This document shows, one piece after another, positions 20,701 to 28,155 of a stretch of 64,000 nt of DNA; the first letter of the stretch is position 1; every line of letters begins with the position of its first letter. The notes under the pieces were generated by a model. It was not told the DNA's origin and did not search any database. It was given only the letters and a program-made list of their open reading frames with translations. The stretch comes from an uncultured Pelagibacteraceae bacterium. GTDB lineage: Bacteria; Pseudomonadota; Alphaproteobacteria; Pelagibacterales; Pelagibacteraceae. The DNA is taken from positions 32,431 through 96,430 of the forward strand of contig CACFKO010000004.1 of assembly GCA_902566925.1 (NCBI GenBank). The letters run 5' to 3'. The position numbers were made by a program, and so were the translations under genes.

Positions 20701-22357
20701 AACCACCTGCAGCAGTAACTAATAGTGGATCTCCTACTGCATATTGTGACCCACCATAAACTACATCAACCGACTCTAAAATTCCACTTGTAGGTGCAGA
20801 TGCAAAAACTCCATCATCATCTGCACTATCAGCTTTTATAATTTCACCTTGAGAAAAATTGGCATAATTAGTTCCAGTAACTGCTTCATAAGCAGAGTTA
20901 TTTGCATCAAATCTGGACAAAAATAATTCTGTAATATCTTCTGAACCAATTTGATATCGTTCAATTCTCTCCACCACAGCAGAGACATTAGATGTCTGAC
21001 CTACAATTGTCCTACCAAGGAAAGAATCGGGAGCTGTTGCAAGGTTTGTGAAAATCTTAACTGATTTATCAAGTTTCCACCTTCCATCAGAAAGACGCGT
21101 GATATCTGTGCCAGGATAGTAAAACTCAACCTCAGTTATACCAAAAAGTAATCTGAAAATATATCGAAAAGAATTTTCATTACCCTTAGACCGATAAAAA
21201 TCTTTTATATTCTTGAGTAAAGTACTGGTGTTACCAACTGAGTCTACACCAAACCCTCTTATAAATTCTTTTCTAAAAAGTTCAACAAATCCAGCTGGAG
21301 CTTTATCAATATCTTGAAAGGACTTTACATTTCTAGAGGCATTTATTGGTTGTCTAGAATATGAACTTATGTTGGCAGTTGCTCTAGAACTTATACCCCT
21401 AATAGTTTCACCTACTTCAAAAGTTCCGTTGTTTGTCTCTTGAACATAAACTTGAGTAGTTGAATATTTTCCCTTTACAATACCAGTGGCCCCAGAATTT
21501 GCTCCCTCAATAGTTTCACCACTTAAAAACTGTTCCCCCTGTCTTTTCTCATCTTCAAAGGTAATGTAATCTGTGGAAGTATTGGCACTGTCAGTATTTC
21601 CATTTTCTTGAGAAATGTAACTCGTTACTGTAGATACTGTAATATTTCCACCCATTCCAGAATGATTATTACAATAATAGTAAAGAGTCTTACCTGCTAG
21701 ATCTGGTGAAACATAAAATGATATAGTAGAAGCTAATTCAAGACCAATTTCCCTATCAGGCGTTGTTTCATAACCAATTTCTACCTCATCCTCATAAAGT
21801 AAAATTCCAGTACCATCTTCAAGTGTAACATTGTCTAAAAAATTAACTGAATCTAGATAATCTTCATAGAGTAAAATTCCGCTACCATCTTCAAGTGTAA
21901 TATTATCATAATCTGCGGGTTCCCCATCATAAGTAAAAAGTAAATCCCCCCTAGCATCAGTGGTAAATTGTGAACCTCCTGCAGTGTGAATACCATCTGG
22001 TGTTTCTGATATGTAAAAATAATGACCAGCATTAGTTTCATCACCTTGGTCAAAAATGGCATACGCACCAGTAGTGAGAGTTATAGTTGGAGAAACCTCA
22101 CCACCAACGTAAAATTTGTTTGCGGAATTACTATACGCGTTATTACCAGTAGCAACAGTTATATTATATGTGGTATTTGCTTTTTCTTGTAGAACCGCAT
22201 CTTCGTTCAGATCTAAATCTGTAAAAGTAATAAGATTCAGTTCAAGAAATTCATAATATTTCTGTATGAACTTAGAAAATTTTCCATGTTCAGTTGAAAC
22301 AAAACCTGGCAGTTGTGAATCAATCTGTGTATGTACTACTCCGCCATCTGTCAACAT
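14771..22357 (-). CDS. 7: Baseplate wedge protein gp7 with a giant acidic C-terminal extension
   Basis: At 2528 aa this is about 2.4 times T4 gp7 (1032 aa). The gp7 relationship shows in two blocks. Residues about 375-420 (NIKDFYRSKGNENSFRYIFR, LLFGITEVEFYYPGTD) match T4 gp7 DFYSTKGIEASYKFLFKVLY. Residues about 1135-1155 (KILELVHPAGMALFGEI) match T4 VIRFVHPVGFGFIAI. From about residue 1205 (QGDCQCAVEK) to the end runs a roughly 1320-residue region, very rich in Glu and Asp. It repeats short motifs such as LEDxxGxLLLE, ILLEE and IxLED between variable spacers. The frame is intact. gp7 is the wedge initiator and binds gp10, gp8, gp6 and gp53. The gene overlaps gp6 by one base. The extension might form an elongated peripheral structure; this is inference. 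Confidence 0.78.
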   Translation of the reverse strand: MLTDGGVVHTQIDSQLPGFVSTEHGKFSKFIQKYYEFLELNLITFTDLDLNEDAVLQEKANTTYNITVATGNNAYSNSANKFYVGGEVSPTITLTTGAYAIFDQGDETNAGHYFYISETPDGIHTAGGSQFTTDARGDLLFTYDGEPADYDNITLEDGSGILLYEDYLDSVNFLDNVTLEDGTGILLYEDEVEIGYETTPDREIGLELASTISFYVSPDLAGKTLYYYCNNHSGMGGNITVSTVTSYISQENGNTDSANTSTDYITFEDEKRQGEQFLSGETIEGANSGATGIVKGKYSTTQVYVQETNNGTFEVGETIRGISSRATANISSYSRQPINASRNVKSFQDIDKAPAGFVELFRKEFIRGFGVDSVGNTSTLLKNIKDFYRSKGNENSFRYIFRLLFGITEVEFYYPGTDITRLSDGRWKLDKSVKIFTNLATAPDSFLGRTIVGQTSNVSAVVERIERYQIGSEDITELFLSRFDANNSAYEAVTGTNYANFSQGEIIKADSADDDGVFASAPTSGILESVDVVYGGSQYAVGDPLLVTAAGGSGEGAKAEVGSIAAASLTGVDVIDSGDGYTVGDVVVFVNDGTGGTGAAARVDTIVKTANVFTQNEVISTQSNTTIDAAAFASPWAPYNRNVHNHSNSTTTFTVPFDGLSGGATPKAGDFIAKFGSGESITIYSPANSKYGTVVSTNSTSITYALGSIAFEKTYNTDPTLTNFVNNDTVTIFDLTKEVGGNTAHSNGENSGFVATGATITINGTPTANSDTSYHGAATMQETSIGGVRSVQILSSGQGYETMPAISVSNSEIAFYGPTEYKVGANSIFVTLSNTIANSFTANTLIKNQTNNAFGVVLDFLDESATSLAEAGNTVLRVQMTSANTFSTNDTLTSYSQLDSSPTGIGEFGTASIEVSGATATFTQNTHGFSAGDRIVVTGSSSATDNTVYNNNHTILDIVNTSTYTVTLPSSPTDTSETALNVRQIVTANVIADLILTEDETTTQLSFENGVGTANDDYSTSASNGSIIVESTIDEANATFANTGIPGNNAVIKVSSLAVGAIETVKVTNFGAGYGTAPIINASAVGDGTAELKGNLGVYAEYAGYFDGNYGLLSGTTKMQDNFYYQDFSYVVKTDKDVATYRDKILELVHPAGMALFGEIQVSSNVFVKLFDNATNNINSTQANTALVSNSVGALLFRTKEVEIMPDQGDCQCAVEKSYDIKGFSTEITIIEKFDVYMDTTGSSVQFDLQLEHGNDIIQLEESGFFLALDNIGELLLEQDLGGGVGDRLIEETVDSLLTEEELVRILLEQESNDTDEDVLILDDGETDKGNSTVKGAFLDERSHVSGPFIYEFFEPFLGRVLGEDDSVLILEGLEPEFPDVITIDESFGDFIVMDGLRILNFIELEEGRGHIELEDTTSAPLDSAGKILNEDSEPTPTLDGAHFVQEDESGQFSQGFKIRQETFSSFVTEGQLVYEDDTFPLLERQVEAGDRPLGLETPLGDIQETVFMELEEAVGDGHQVRSDKISHFVLEEDEDTIYTLKLEDGFDLLNENEKESVLLETQPKSALLKIRNEEEASNFQMENFECYLVQDEIYSILLESYTLPALTDSGVIVQENNDALSLEEADSSVDDTPAYFTFEDDDSDSRAYLLEEPTTVFFNIRGENDADDLEYIITNHTEERIALEIEEFITDTNFKGESYDVGNGFTLPMLIFPTAEAGSALLDLSFTSRIVMDIDDIQNIRLENDQGDLHYEDDGKILYEQQEPTSTGYQYDFILLEESDSTNPVYIATESSMTEEVDTLREIDIVSDGDMSIQLENIHGTHDNGFLINEESSGIRIEAGTGAEGEIIFEDEEKLLIEVDPENKFQVGWAGVAVSVTPTVSTLNTGDTLNEGSFLERGFKNTGRSYGAVALSLLSGEFELTTEDGRSFVSEASISSQPDNLIAEAYERGVTATGTATQFEFDFNNLIVLESVEVPLDVVQLEDDTVPGETGGKLLLEGNFLEHQHGFGEALAIEIQDPRSSRKVSQVGVIEMELDTPEDNSIILESDDPDVFELIKMEGASIVLEDNTEGVGNIVTEDDFFIVQERGSNGSLATEEDVHTTIADPARLVGVGLHDLILEEEGILQEASDQIKLEDFTFDNITQEEFTIGQFVPFFGFEPHNDSEITLDDNLLLESETHKSENAVIQAEDGDLIVDESDGTSHFVLEDFFFKYYNVGTITQSGTTITVSGGEFPSAVVGGGRFYYQNGEESTVITAVSANLLEITVEDSKTISSAENYKVEYGLDDTPKTEDGFLVMEAFTLDPTAELVRIDLIFNGTGDVNHGYTRGEDSDGFGTFTLSIAAFTDIVGNDIIYEDGDRILAEDSIGGYIAFQDSPLNVSLGIAHSKVLNEDDTGGFISTEDHEGNETTQDDNVLMKEMSDALLLETSETETFNYVLSEEEGQMMLEDVFQVSEHKIVFEGNDSILVEDQPDTDNYKLLNLDMARFDISRIANNVSMTIETTDSSTSATDFFKRSDSAILVSRSEQIV

Positions 22358-24249
22358 TAGTAGCTACTTCCTGTTCCCCCACCACCAGAGGAACCCCCAC
22401 CAGTTGCACCACTTGTGACAGATGATGAACCTGCCGTACTTGTTCCTGTTCCATAAGTATCAATCATGGATACTGTAATGTTATTATTGGTGATGAGTAA
22501 AATTTGATCTCTGAGTGGTACAACATCACTTGATGCTAATGCAACTGTTACATGGAGATTTGCGGTACCATCTCCAATTGCAGTTGGTTTAAATTTAGCT
22601 AGTGAAACTACTCCTGTAGAATAGTTGACAGTTCCGACATTATTAGCAACAAGAATCCTTGTTGCTCCAGTTGTACGATAAACTTGTAATATCCCATTTG
22701 CATCTTGTAGATTACATCCTGTTCTTAAATTATTATCAGCATCGTAATGAGAAAATTCTGTACTAGTAATAGAATCTACATAATCATCATAAGGATGATA
22801 AATTTCATTTGAATATGATAGAGTATAAGAACTAGACACATTAAGAGTAGGAACAAATATTCTTTTTAATTTAACTGTAGACAAACTACTTTCAATTGAT
22901 GTTTCAGTTTCATCAATTTGTTTAACTAAAGGTGAATACCTAAATTCATTTGCAAATCCTTTAAGATTGTCTACACCATAATTGTAAACAGTATTGGAAA
23001 CCAGAGAACCTATGGTAGAAGCAGTATTTGAAGTTTTAGAAGAATCATATTTGACTGTAGTATTAAAGGTTAAATACATATAGTCTGGATCTGTAATTTC
23101 AGTTGTGATAGAAACTACATTTCTTTTTTCTAAGATATCATTTTTTATATTATTTTTTACAGTTTCCGATAGTGTTAAACCACTAGTTGGTTTTATCGCC
23201 AGATATACTTTACCATAAACTGGTGGATCATTCTCTTCTCCACCCCAAGCAATAATGGATTCTGCATCCGCGTAATCCCTTTGAACTATTCTAATATAAT
23301 CATTGATTGTTACCGCACGATTTTGAGCCTGATACTGTCTTGGTGCATTGAACTTTATAGAACTGACAGAATCCCTATTCGCACCACCAGAGGCAGCAGA
23401 TATTGTTGATACTGTAACATTTGAATATCCCCCAACTGTACCAGTAGGAGTAAATGTTTTCGCACCATTTGGAGCAGTCGCGTCAGCTATTTTAGATTTT
23501 AAAAGTATAATGTTACCAGTTGTTAGAGCTCTTCCAACTGTATCATCACCAAAAAATACTCTGTATTTACTATCTGAATCTTCCTCTAAAAAATATACAT
23601 TGGCTGTAGAATTTATTGAAGTTGTATCGTTAGCAACCGAATAAGTCCACAAATTAGAACTACTTGCAGAAGTCTGTACTTGTACCACAAGTGTACTAGT
23701 ATCTGTGTTGGCATTGGGTAAAACAAATTTTTGATCTGGATCAGAAACATTCGCAGTATATCTGTGAGTTACTTGAATACCCTGTTGTAATTCTACATTA
23801 GATGCAGAGTATATACCATTTGCATTAACATTTATAGTAGCAGAATTAGATGTGGAAAATATGTAAGATACTCCATTTACCACAGCATTGAATTGTGTAT
23901 CCTTTTCAATAACAATTGTTGCAGGAGTATTTGCGGGAGTAATAGTTAGATCAACATAGGCTTTAGCACCCCTAACAGAAGTGGGAGTATATCCCAAATG
24001 TTTAGCTCTAGATACTACAGAATTACGGAGAGATGCTGTGTCAAGAAACATCTCGTTCACGACCATGTTCAAATAAAATGCATTATAATGAGTATTATAG
24101 GCTAACAAATCTATAAGGACAGACATTGCTGAACCATCAAAATTATAATCAGCTAATTCATTTTGATCACCTAAAAAGTTTTTGAGATTTGATTTTATTG
24201 CATCAAAATCTAACTCAGATACCTTGAGTTTGGAAGTAACATCTGCCAT
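22357..24249 (-). CDS. 6: Baseplate wedge protein gp6
   Basis: This 630-aa protein matches T4 gp6 (660 aa) clearly at the N-terminus: the segment FDAIKSNLKNFLGDQNELADYNFDGSAMSVLIDLLAYNTHYNAFYLN aligns with T4 FAEIKQNLIEWLNGQNEFLDYDFEGS...LCDLLAYNTLY. It is followed by TASLRNSVVSRAKHLGYTPTS (T4 TANLRSSVVQAAQDNGYLPTS). gp6 dimers make the inner ring that ties the six wedges together. The C-terminus ends in a Ser/Gly-rich tail (GATGGGSSGGGGTGSSY). It sits between gp25 and gp7, spaced 4 nt after gp25 and overlapping gp7 by one base. Confidence 0.9.
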   Translation of the reverse strand: MADVTSKLKVSELDFDAIKSNLKNFLGDQNELADYNFDGSAMSVLIDLLAYNTHYNAFYLNMVVNEMFLDTASLRNSVVSRAKHLGYTPTSVRGAKAYVDLTITPANTPATIVIEKDTQFNAVVNGVSYIFSTSNSATINVNANGIYSASNVELQQGIQVTHRYTANVSDPDQKFVLPNANTDTSTLVVQVQTSASSSNLWTYSVANDTTSINSTANVYFLEEDSDSKYRVFFGDDTVGRALTTGNIILLKSKIADATAPNGAKTFTPTGTVGGYSNVTVSTISAASGGANRDSVSSIKFNAPRQYQAQNRAVTINDYIRIVQRDYADAESIIAWGGEENDPPVYGKVYLAIKPTSGLTLSETVKNNIKNDILEKRNVVSITTEITDPDYMYLTFNTTVKYDSSKTSNTASTIGSLVSNTVYNYGVDNLKGFANEFRYSPLVKQIDETETSIESSLSTVKLKRIFVPTLNVSSSYTLSYSNEIYHPYDDYVDSITSTEFSHYDADNNLRTGCNLQDANGILQVYRTTGATRILVANNVGTVNYSTGVVSLAKFKPTAIGDGTANLHVTVALASSDVVPLRDQILLITNNNITVSMIDTYGTGTSTAGSSSVTSGATGGGSSGGGGTGSSY

Positions 24250-24253
24250 TTGA

Positions 24254-24655
24254 CTATCTCTCTCTGGTTAAGAATACATCTACTTGTTCAGTTTCTAACG
24301 AATTATTAATACGGAATTTTATTGCAACTCTATAACGATTATATTCTTCTTCTGATATAACAGCTATATCAATTACAGTAGCTCTTTGTTCCCAAGCATC
24401 TATCGCAGCTTCACATGCATCATGTAATCTCTGCTCCGTGAGCGGAGTCATCGGCTCAAATAATATATTTTTAATCCCAGAACCTATTTCTGGTTGAAAT
24501 AATCTTTCATAATTTTCTGTCAATAATATGTTTTTAATTCCTCTTTTTACAGAAACAGCATCTTTTACTGTTGCAACATCTCCTGTTTGTGGATTTGCCG
24601 TAAAGTCAAAACTTAGATCTGCATAAGATTTTTTATGTTGGACTTGTGTCGCCAT
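24254..24655 (-). CDS. 25: Baseplate wedge protein gp25
   Basis: This 133-aa protein is of the gp25/W family of baseplate proteins with a lysozyme-like fold but no lysozyme activity. Typical features are SFDFTANPQTGDVATVKDAV, then VKRGIKNILLTENYERLFQP (residues about 35-55), and GIKNILFEPMTPLTEQRL, with the canonical NERLFQPxxGSGI/LFEP pattern. Length matches T4 gp25 (132 aa). gp25 anchors the tail sheath to the inner baseplate together with gp6 and gp53. It starts at 24655, 26 nt after the large unknown structural gene, with a CTAAATA box in that gap. Confidence 0.9.
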   Translation of the reverse strand: MATQVQHKKSYADLSFDFTANPQTGDVATVKDAVSVKRGIKNILLTENYERLFQPEIGSGIKNILFEPMTPLTEQRLHDACEAAIDAWEQRATVIDIAVISEEEYNRYRVAIKFRINNSLETEQVDVFLTRER

Positions 24656-24669
24656 AATTCCTCTGTTAT

Positions 24670-24676
24670 TATTTAG
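24670..24676 (-). promoter_or_regulatory. Candidate late box CTAAATA before gp25
   Basis: CTAAATA on the minus strand in the 26-nt gap before gp25, 15 nt from the start codon. The distance is short for a T4-type late promoter, so this is the weakest member of the set. Confidence 0.3.
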
Positions 24677-24681
24677 TTAGT

Positions 24682-27672
24682 TTATTGGTCATTGTCTTCT
24701 GGTAAATTTCTTTTATCTTTGATATTATTCAAAGCTTCCGCATAAGATCCCACTATTCCTGAGTCACCAGTTACCGAAATTGAGTTTACTCCAGCTACAG
24801 TAGCAACCATTTTATTTTCATAACTTAACTCAAGAGTAGGTGGTGGTTCTAAACGAGTAATTCTATCAGCTTCTGCGTTTCTACCCTCAATGTCTGCAAG
24901 AAAGGTTTGAGCCCTTCCCTCATTGAATGAAATAATAGTGTCATCATCTGTAAAATGACCATATAAACCATTGTGTCCAGAGGATAATTCTGGTGCTTTA
25001 ACACTACCCTCAACTATTTTAAATACTTGTTGTTCTGCAGGCCTGTCTATTCCAAACGTGTTCCACGGCTCATCAGCTTTTAAAGTAAATGGAATTGTTA
25101 AGTTTGTTACTTGTTCCTCTCTATCATTTTCTGCTACAAAAGTATTTCTATTTCCTTGAAATACTTCATAGACTGTAGTACCCAATTCATTTGTCGAATG
25201 AGATGATCTTTGTGTTAAGACCGACTCTAAGTACATTCCCTCTCCAACTATAGGATCATTTCTTTGTCTACTGAATACAAGTGAGTCTGTAGTGGCTACA
25301 GATCCATCATAAGGAAACTGTAAAAATTCTTTTGATTCTACATCAAAAATCCTAACTATTCTTTCTTCATTTACTGTAACACCAGTTAATGTGGGGCCCG
25401 TTTTAATATGATCTAATACGATTACTGCTTTGGCACCTATTTGTGGTGAAAATGCAAGGATTTGACCAAGAGCTCCCGACTTAATTCCAAGTACATAATC
25501 TCCAATTTCTGGTGGAGTTCCATTCCAATCCTGAAGTGTTATTGTTGTTGCATTCCTATAAAGTTCTGGTGGATTAAGACCAAGTACATCTTGAACATCT
25601 TCTGCAAGTTCATTGGCTGCAGCTGTGGCAGCATCATATTGAGATTGTAATTGAAGAAGAGCAGTATCCAATTCTGATTCTTCTGGGATTGGAGCAACTT
25701 CTTGAAATCTTAAACCCATTCCACCAAACAATGCTTCAAGTCCTGTAGTGGCACTTAAACCCCCCATGCCACTAACTGATACCATCATAAATCCTGCACA
25801 AAATTTTAATTTGTCTGATGGAGCGTTATCTGATTCTGTTAGGGCTTTTTGGATTGCTTTATTTCCTCCATAAGTTCTAATTGCCAACCAATAGATACCA
25901 GTTGCAGGAAGTCCATCAGCAAACAATTTAAGAAAGGCTTTAATTTTATCTGCAATTTCTTTAAAATATTTAATATACTTGTCAATCATTTTTAGTAAGA
26001 CTTTAATATAAGTATCTGCACCATCAGCGAAAGACTTCAACCCTTCAGCAAATTGTATAATTTCATCAAAGAAACCAGCATAGCCGGGGATCATATCTTT
26101 TATTTTAATAGAAGTAAAATTTGGATGAACCGATTCGGGTGCTGAGGTATCAACTCCTAATATCTCTCCATACTTGGGTACATCAGCTGGATCGACTTCC
26201 TCCATTGGAACTTCAGGATTTGTAAGACTTGGGCCGTATGCCCTTTTAACTATATTAAAAGTTCTAGGTTCATCAAGATTTCCAGCAAAGAGATTTCTTT
26301 GAGTTTCTTTATCTGGTACAGAAGTAGCCTCAAATACTAATTCACCAGCTTGAAAATTAACAGTACCATTTTTTTTGTATAAAACATCGACTCTTTTCCA
26401 ATAACCATTTGGATCTGTATTTTTTTGTCTTGGAACACTTCTTACTGGAACAGCATCTTCATCATAGATAACTTCTGTATCAGTACGAGTTCTTGTTACA
26501 CCAACTACTTTAACTATTTTTGAAATTTGACCTACCGCACCAGACTTTTCACCGATTATGTAATCACCTTCCTCCCAAGCCCCATATCTAGTATTGTTGG
26601 TAAGAGTTAGTTTTTCTTTACCCTCTTCTGTAGCAGTAAATTGTATTGCTTCTAATTCTTTGACAAGTTCGCCCATTTCGGGGGCCCCACCAAATAGTTT
26701 GTTCAAATTTTGAAAAGCAGTTACAAAAGCTTGAAAATCAGCAACAGCAACTAATCCAATAATGGCAAGAGTTTCTATACCCTGAATATTAGAACTACCT
26801 GAAAAATTTGGTTTACCTGAACTTATTAATGTAGTAATTTCTTCACGATCACTTAATTCTAAAGGCACTTCTTCTAAATTCTTTTCACCCTTAGATGGCA
26901 ATTTAAAAATTCTTTCAGTCTGAGGAAGGTTGATATTAAATACACTCATATCAACTGCGGCACCACTGGCTGTAAAAAGTTCTTTAAATTGTTTTTTTTG
27001 TTCTGTTTTTTTAATTTCAAATATTGATACATCTCCCTCATCATCGAAAGCTTCAGACATAATGTTGAGTACTTGAGATGGAGTCATTTGAGGCGGAAAA
27101 ACACCATTTGCTAATTTTGGAACTGTAGGTAATTCTCCTGTCCAAGTTGCTGGGTCATATCCTCCTAATTCGTACTGGGGCGGATCATCAAATATTGGAG
27201 TTGGTGGAGTGCCCCCATCGGATACCGCCATACCTAGATTGTCACGATAACTTACAAGCTCTGAAAGTTGAAGAGTTTTTTGATAATTTGCATCAACAGT
27301 ATGTACAATTTGTTGTCCTCCTATATTTTGGATAGCAGGTTCAAATAGATAATTACCATCTTGATCTTGTTTTATCTTCAATCCGTATGTTGCTGGATTT
27401 AAATTTCCATATTGTTTATCCATTGGGTTGATTAGTATGTAGAACACCCCAATTTCTTTGAAATCATTACATAATTGAATAATTTCATTAGCAGCAAGCC
27501 TAATTATTGTTCCTGCAGGATTTGCCAACATTAGAAACAATTTTGCAACATTGCCGGCCTGCTTAACGATAGATAATACAGTATCTACACTGTTTATCGC
27601 ATTTTGAGCATTTCTCGAAATATCGTCAAACTCTTTTGGTAGAGCTAATGCCCTTTGATCCCATTCAGCCAT
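24682..27672 (-). CDS. Large virion protein of unknown family, probably tail or baseplate
   Basis: This 996-aa protein matches nothing I can name. Residues 20-85 are helical and partly hydrophobic (NAINSVDTVLSIVKQAGNVA, KLFLMLANPAGTIIRLAANE). The middle, around residues 540-600, has an amphipathic stretch with many Lys/Ile/Phe (FFDEIIQFAEGLKSFADGAD, YIKYFKEIADKIKAFLKLFA). Two NxxNxxGDYxxGxKSGAxGQI-like segments (EEGDYIIGEKSGAVGQI and PEIGDYVLGIKSGALGQIL) look like an internal duplication. It lies between the PAAR spike gene and gp25, so it is probably part of the baseplate or tail. The start overlaps the preceding small gene by 8 nt. Confidence 0.6.
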   Translation of the reverse strand: MAEWDQRALALPKEFDDISRNAQNAINSVDTVLSIVKQAGNVAKLFLMLANPAGTIIRLAANEIIQLCNDFKEIGVFYILINPMDKQYGNLNPATYGLKIKQDQDGNYLFEPAIQNIGGQQIVHTVDANYQKTLQLSELVSYRDNLGMAVSDGGTPPTPIFDDPPQYELGGYDPATWTGELPTVPKLANGVFPPQMTPSQVLNIMSEAFDDEGDVSIFEIKKTEQKKQFKELFTASGAAVDMSVFNINLPQTERIFKLPSKGEKNLEEVPLELSDREEITTLISSGKPNFSGSSNIQGIETLAIIGLVAVADFQAFVTAFQNLNKLFGGAPEMGELVKELEAIQFTATEEGKEKLTLTNNTRYGAWEEGDYIIGEKSGAVGQISKIVKVVGVTRTRTDTEVIYDEDAVPVRSVPRQKNTDPNGYWKRVDVLYKKNGTVNFQAGELVFEATSVPDKETQRNLFAGNLDEPRTFNIVKRAYGPSLTNPEVPMEEVDPADVPKYGEILGVDTSAPESVHPNFTSIKIKDMIPGYAGFFDEIIQFAEGLKSFADGADTYIKVLLKMIDKYIKYFKEIADKIKAFLKLFADGLPATGIYWLAIRTYGGNKAIQKALTESDNAPSDKLKFCAGFMMVSVSGMGGLSATTGLEALFGGMGLRFQEVAPIPEESELDTALLQLQSQYDAATAAANELAEDVQDVLGLNPPELYRNATTITLQDWNGTPPEIGDYVLGIKSGALGQILAFSPQIGAKAVIVLDHIKTGPTLTGVTVNEERIVRIFDVESKEFLQFPYDGSVATTDSLVFSRQRNDPIVGEGMYLESVLTQRSSHSTNELGTTVYEVFQGNRNTFVAENDREEQVTNLTIPFTLKADEPWNTFGIDRPAEQQVFKIVEGSVKAPELSSGHNGLYGHFTDDDTIISFNEGRAQTFLADIEGRNAEADRITRLEPPPTLELSYENKMVATVAGVNSISVTGDSGIVGSYAEALNNIKDKRNLPEDNDQ

Positions 27673-27856
27673 TATTCATATCCTTAGATGTTTCCATACC
27701 TTTTTGTTTTTCTAATAAGACAGATTTTTGTTCTTCAAGACCTTTTACTGCGTTTTCTACTGTGTTTAGTAACTCAGTCCACTTTCTAACCATGTCAGAA
27801 TCTTTCATCTTTGAATTATCTTGCCAACTTGTTTTTTTCGATCCAGTATTAAGCAT
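27665..27856 (-). CDS. Small helical protein next to the PAAR spike gene
   Basis: I place the start at the ATG at 27856, because GGAGG lies 5-6 nt upstream and overlaps the PAAR stop codon; a longer frame starts 12 nt earlier but lacks this spacing. The resulting 63-aa protein is charged and helical (VRKWTELLNTVENAVKGLEE, then QKSVLLEKQKGME), likely a short coiled coil. It overlaps the following large structural gene by 8 nt. Function unknown; a small adaptor or chaperone in spike assembly is possible. Confidence 0.5.
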   Translation of the reverse strand: MLNTGSKKTSWQDNSKMKDSDMVRKWTELLNTVENAVKGLEEQKSVLLEKQKGMETSKDMNNG

Positions 27857-27857
27857 A

Positions 27858-28145
27858 TTATCCTCCAACCATAACTAATGCGGCAGTTCCCAAAATCAAA
27901 GCTCCACAATCTCCCTTATCCATTAGTCTAGCAACACCTTTACTTTGTGCAAGAACAGTTGTTGATGCTTGACCAATCGTTCCTGTATGAACTGAAGTAC
28001 CAAGAACATGAGGCCCTATCAAATCACCCACAACATGAGGCGGAACTCCCATAACTAATACAGTAGCAGTAGTTGGAGTTATTGTAGATGGTGAAAATCC
28101 TGCGTGTCCTATTGACAAATCTCCTGTTATTGAACATGGCATCAT
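27858..28145 (-). CDS. 5.4: PAAR-repeat spike tip protein (gp5.4-like)
   Basis: This 95-aa protein shows the PAAR fold pattern: short Gly/Pro-rich turns around GDLSIGHAGFSP, TTATVLVMGVPPHVVGDLIG and VLGTSVHTGTIGQAS, ending with ARLMDKGDCGALILGTA. Three His and one Cys are spaced as in metal-binding PAAR tips (H15, H37, H46, H53, C80). PAAR proteins cap the central spike and sharpen it for membrane puncture; T4 gp5.4 is 97 aa. AGGAG lies upstream. It is encoded two genes after gp5 (transcription order gp5, large unknown, PAAR), a natural place for the tip. Confidence 0.82.
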   Translation of the reverse strand: MMPCSITGDLSIGHAGFSPSTITPTTATVLVMGVPPHVVGDLIGPHVLGTSVHTGTIGQASTTVLAQSKGVARLMDKGDCGALILGTAALVMVGG

Positions 28146-28155
28146 AATGTTTCTC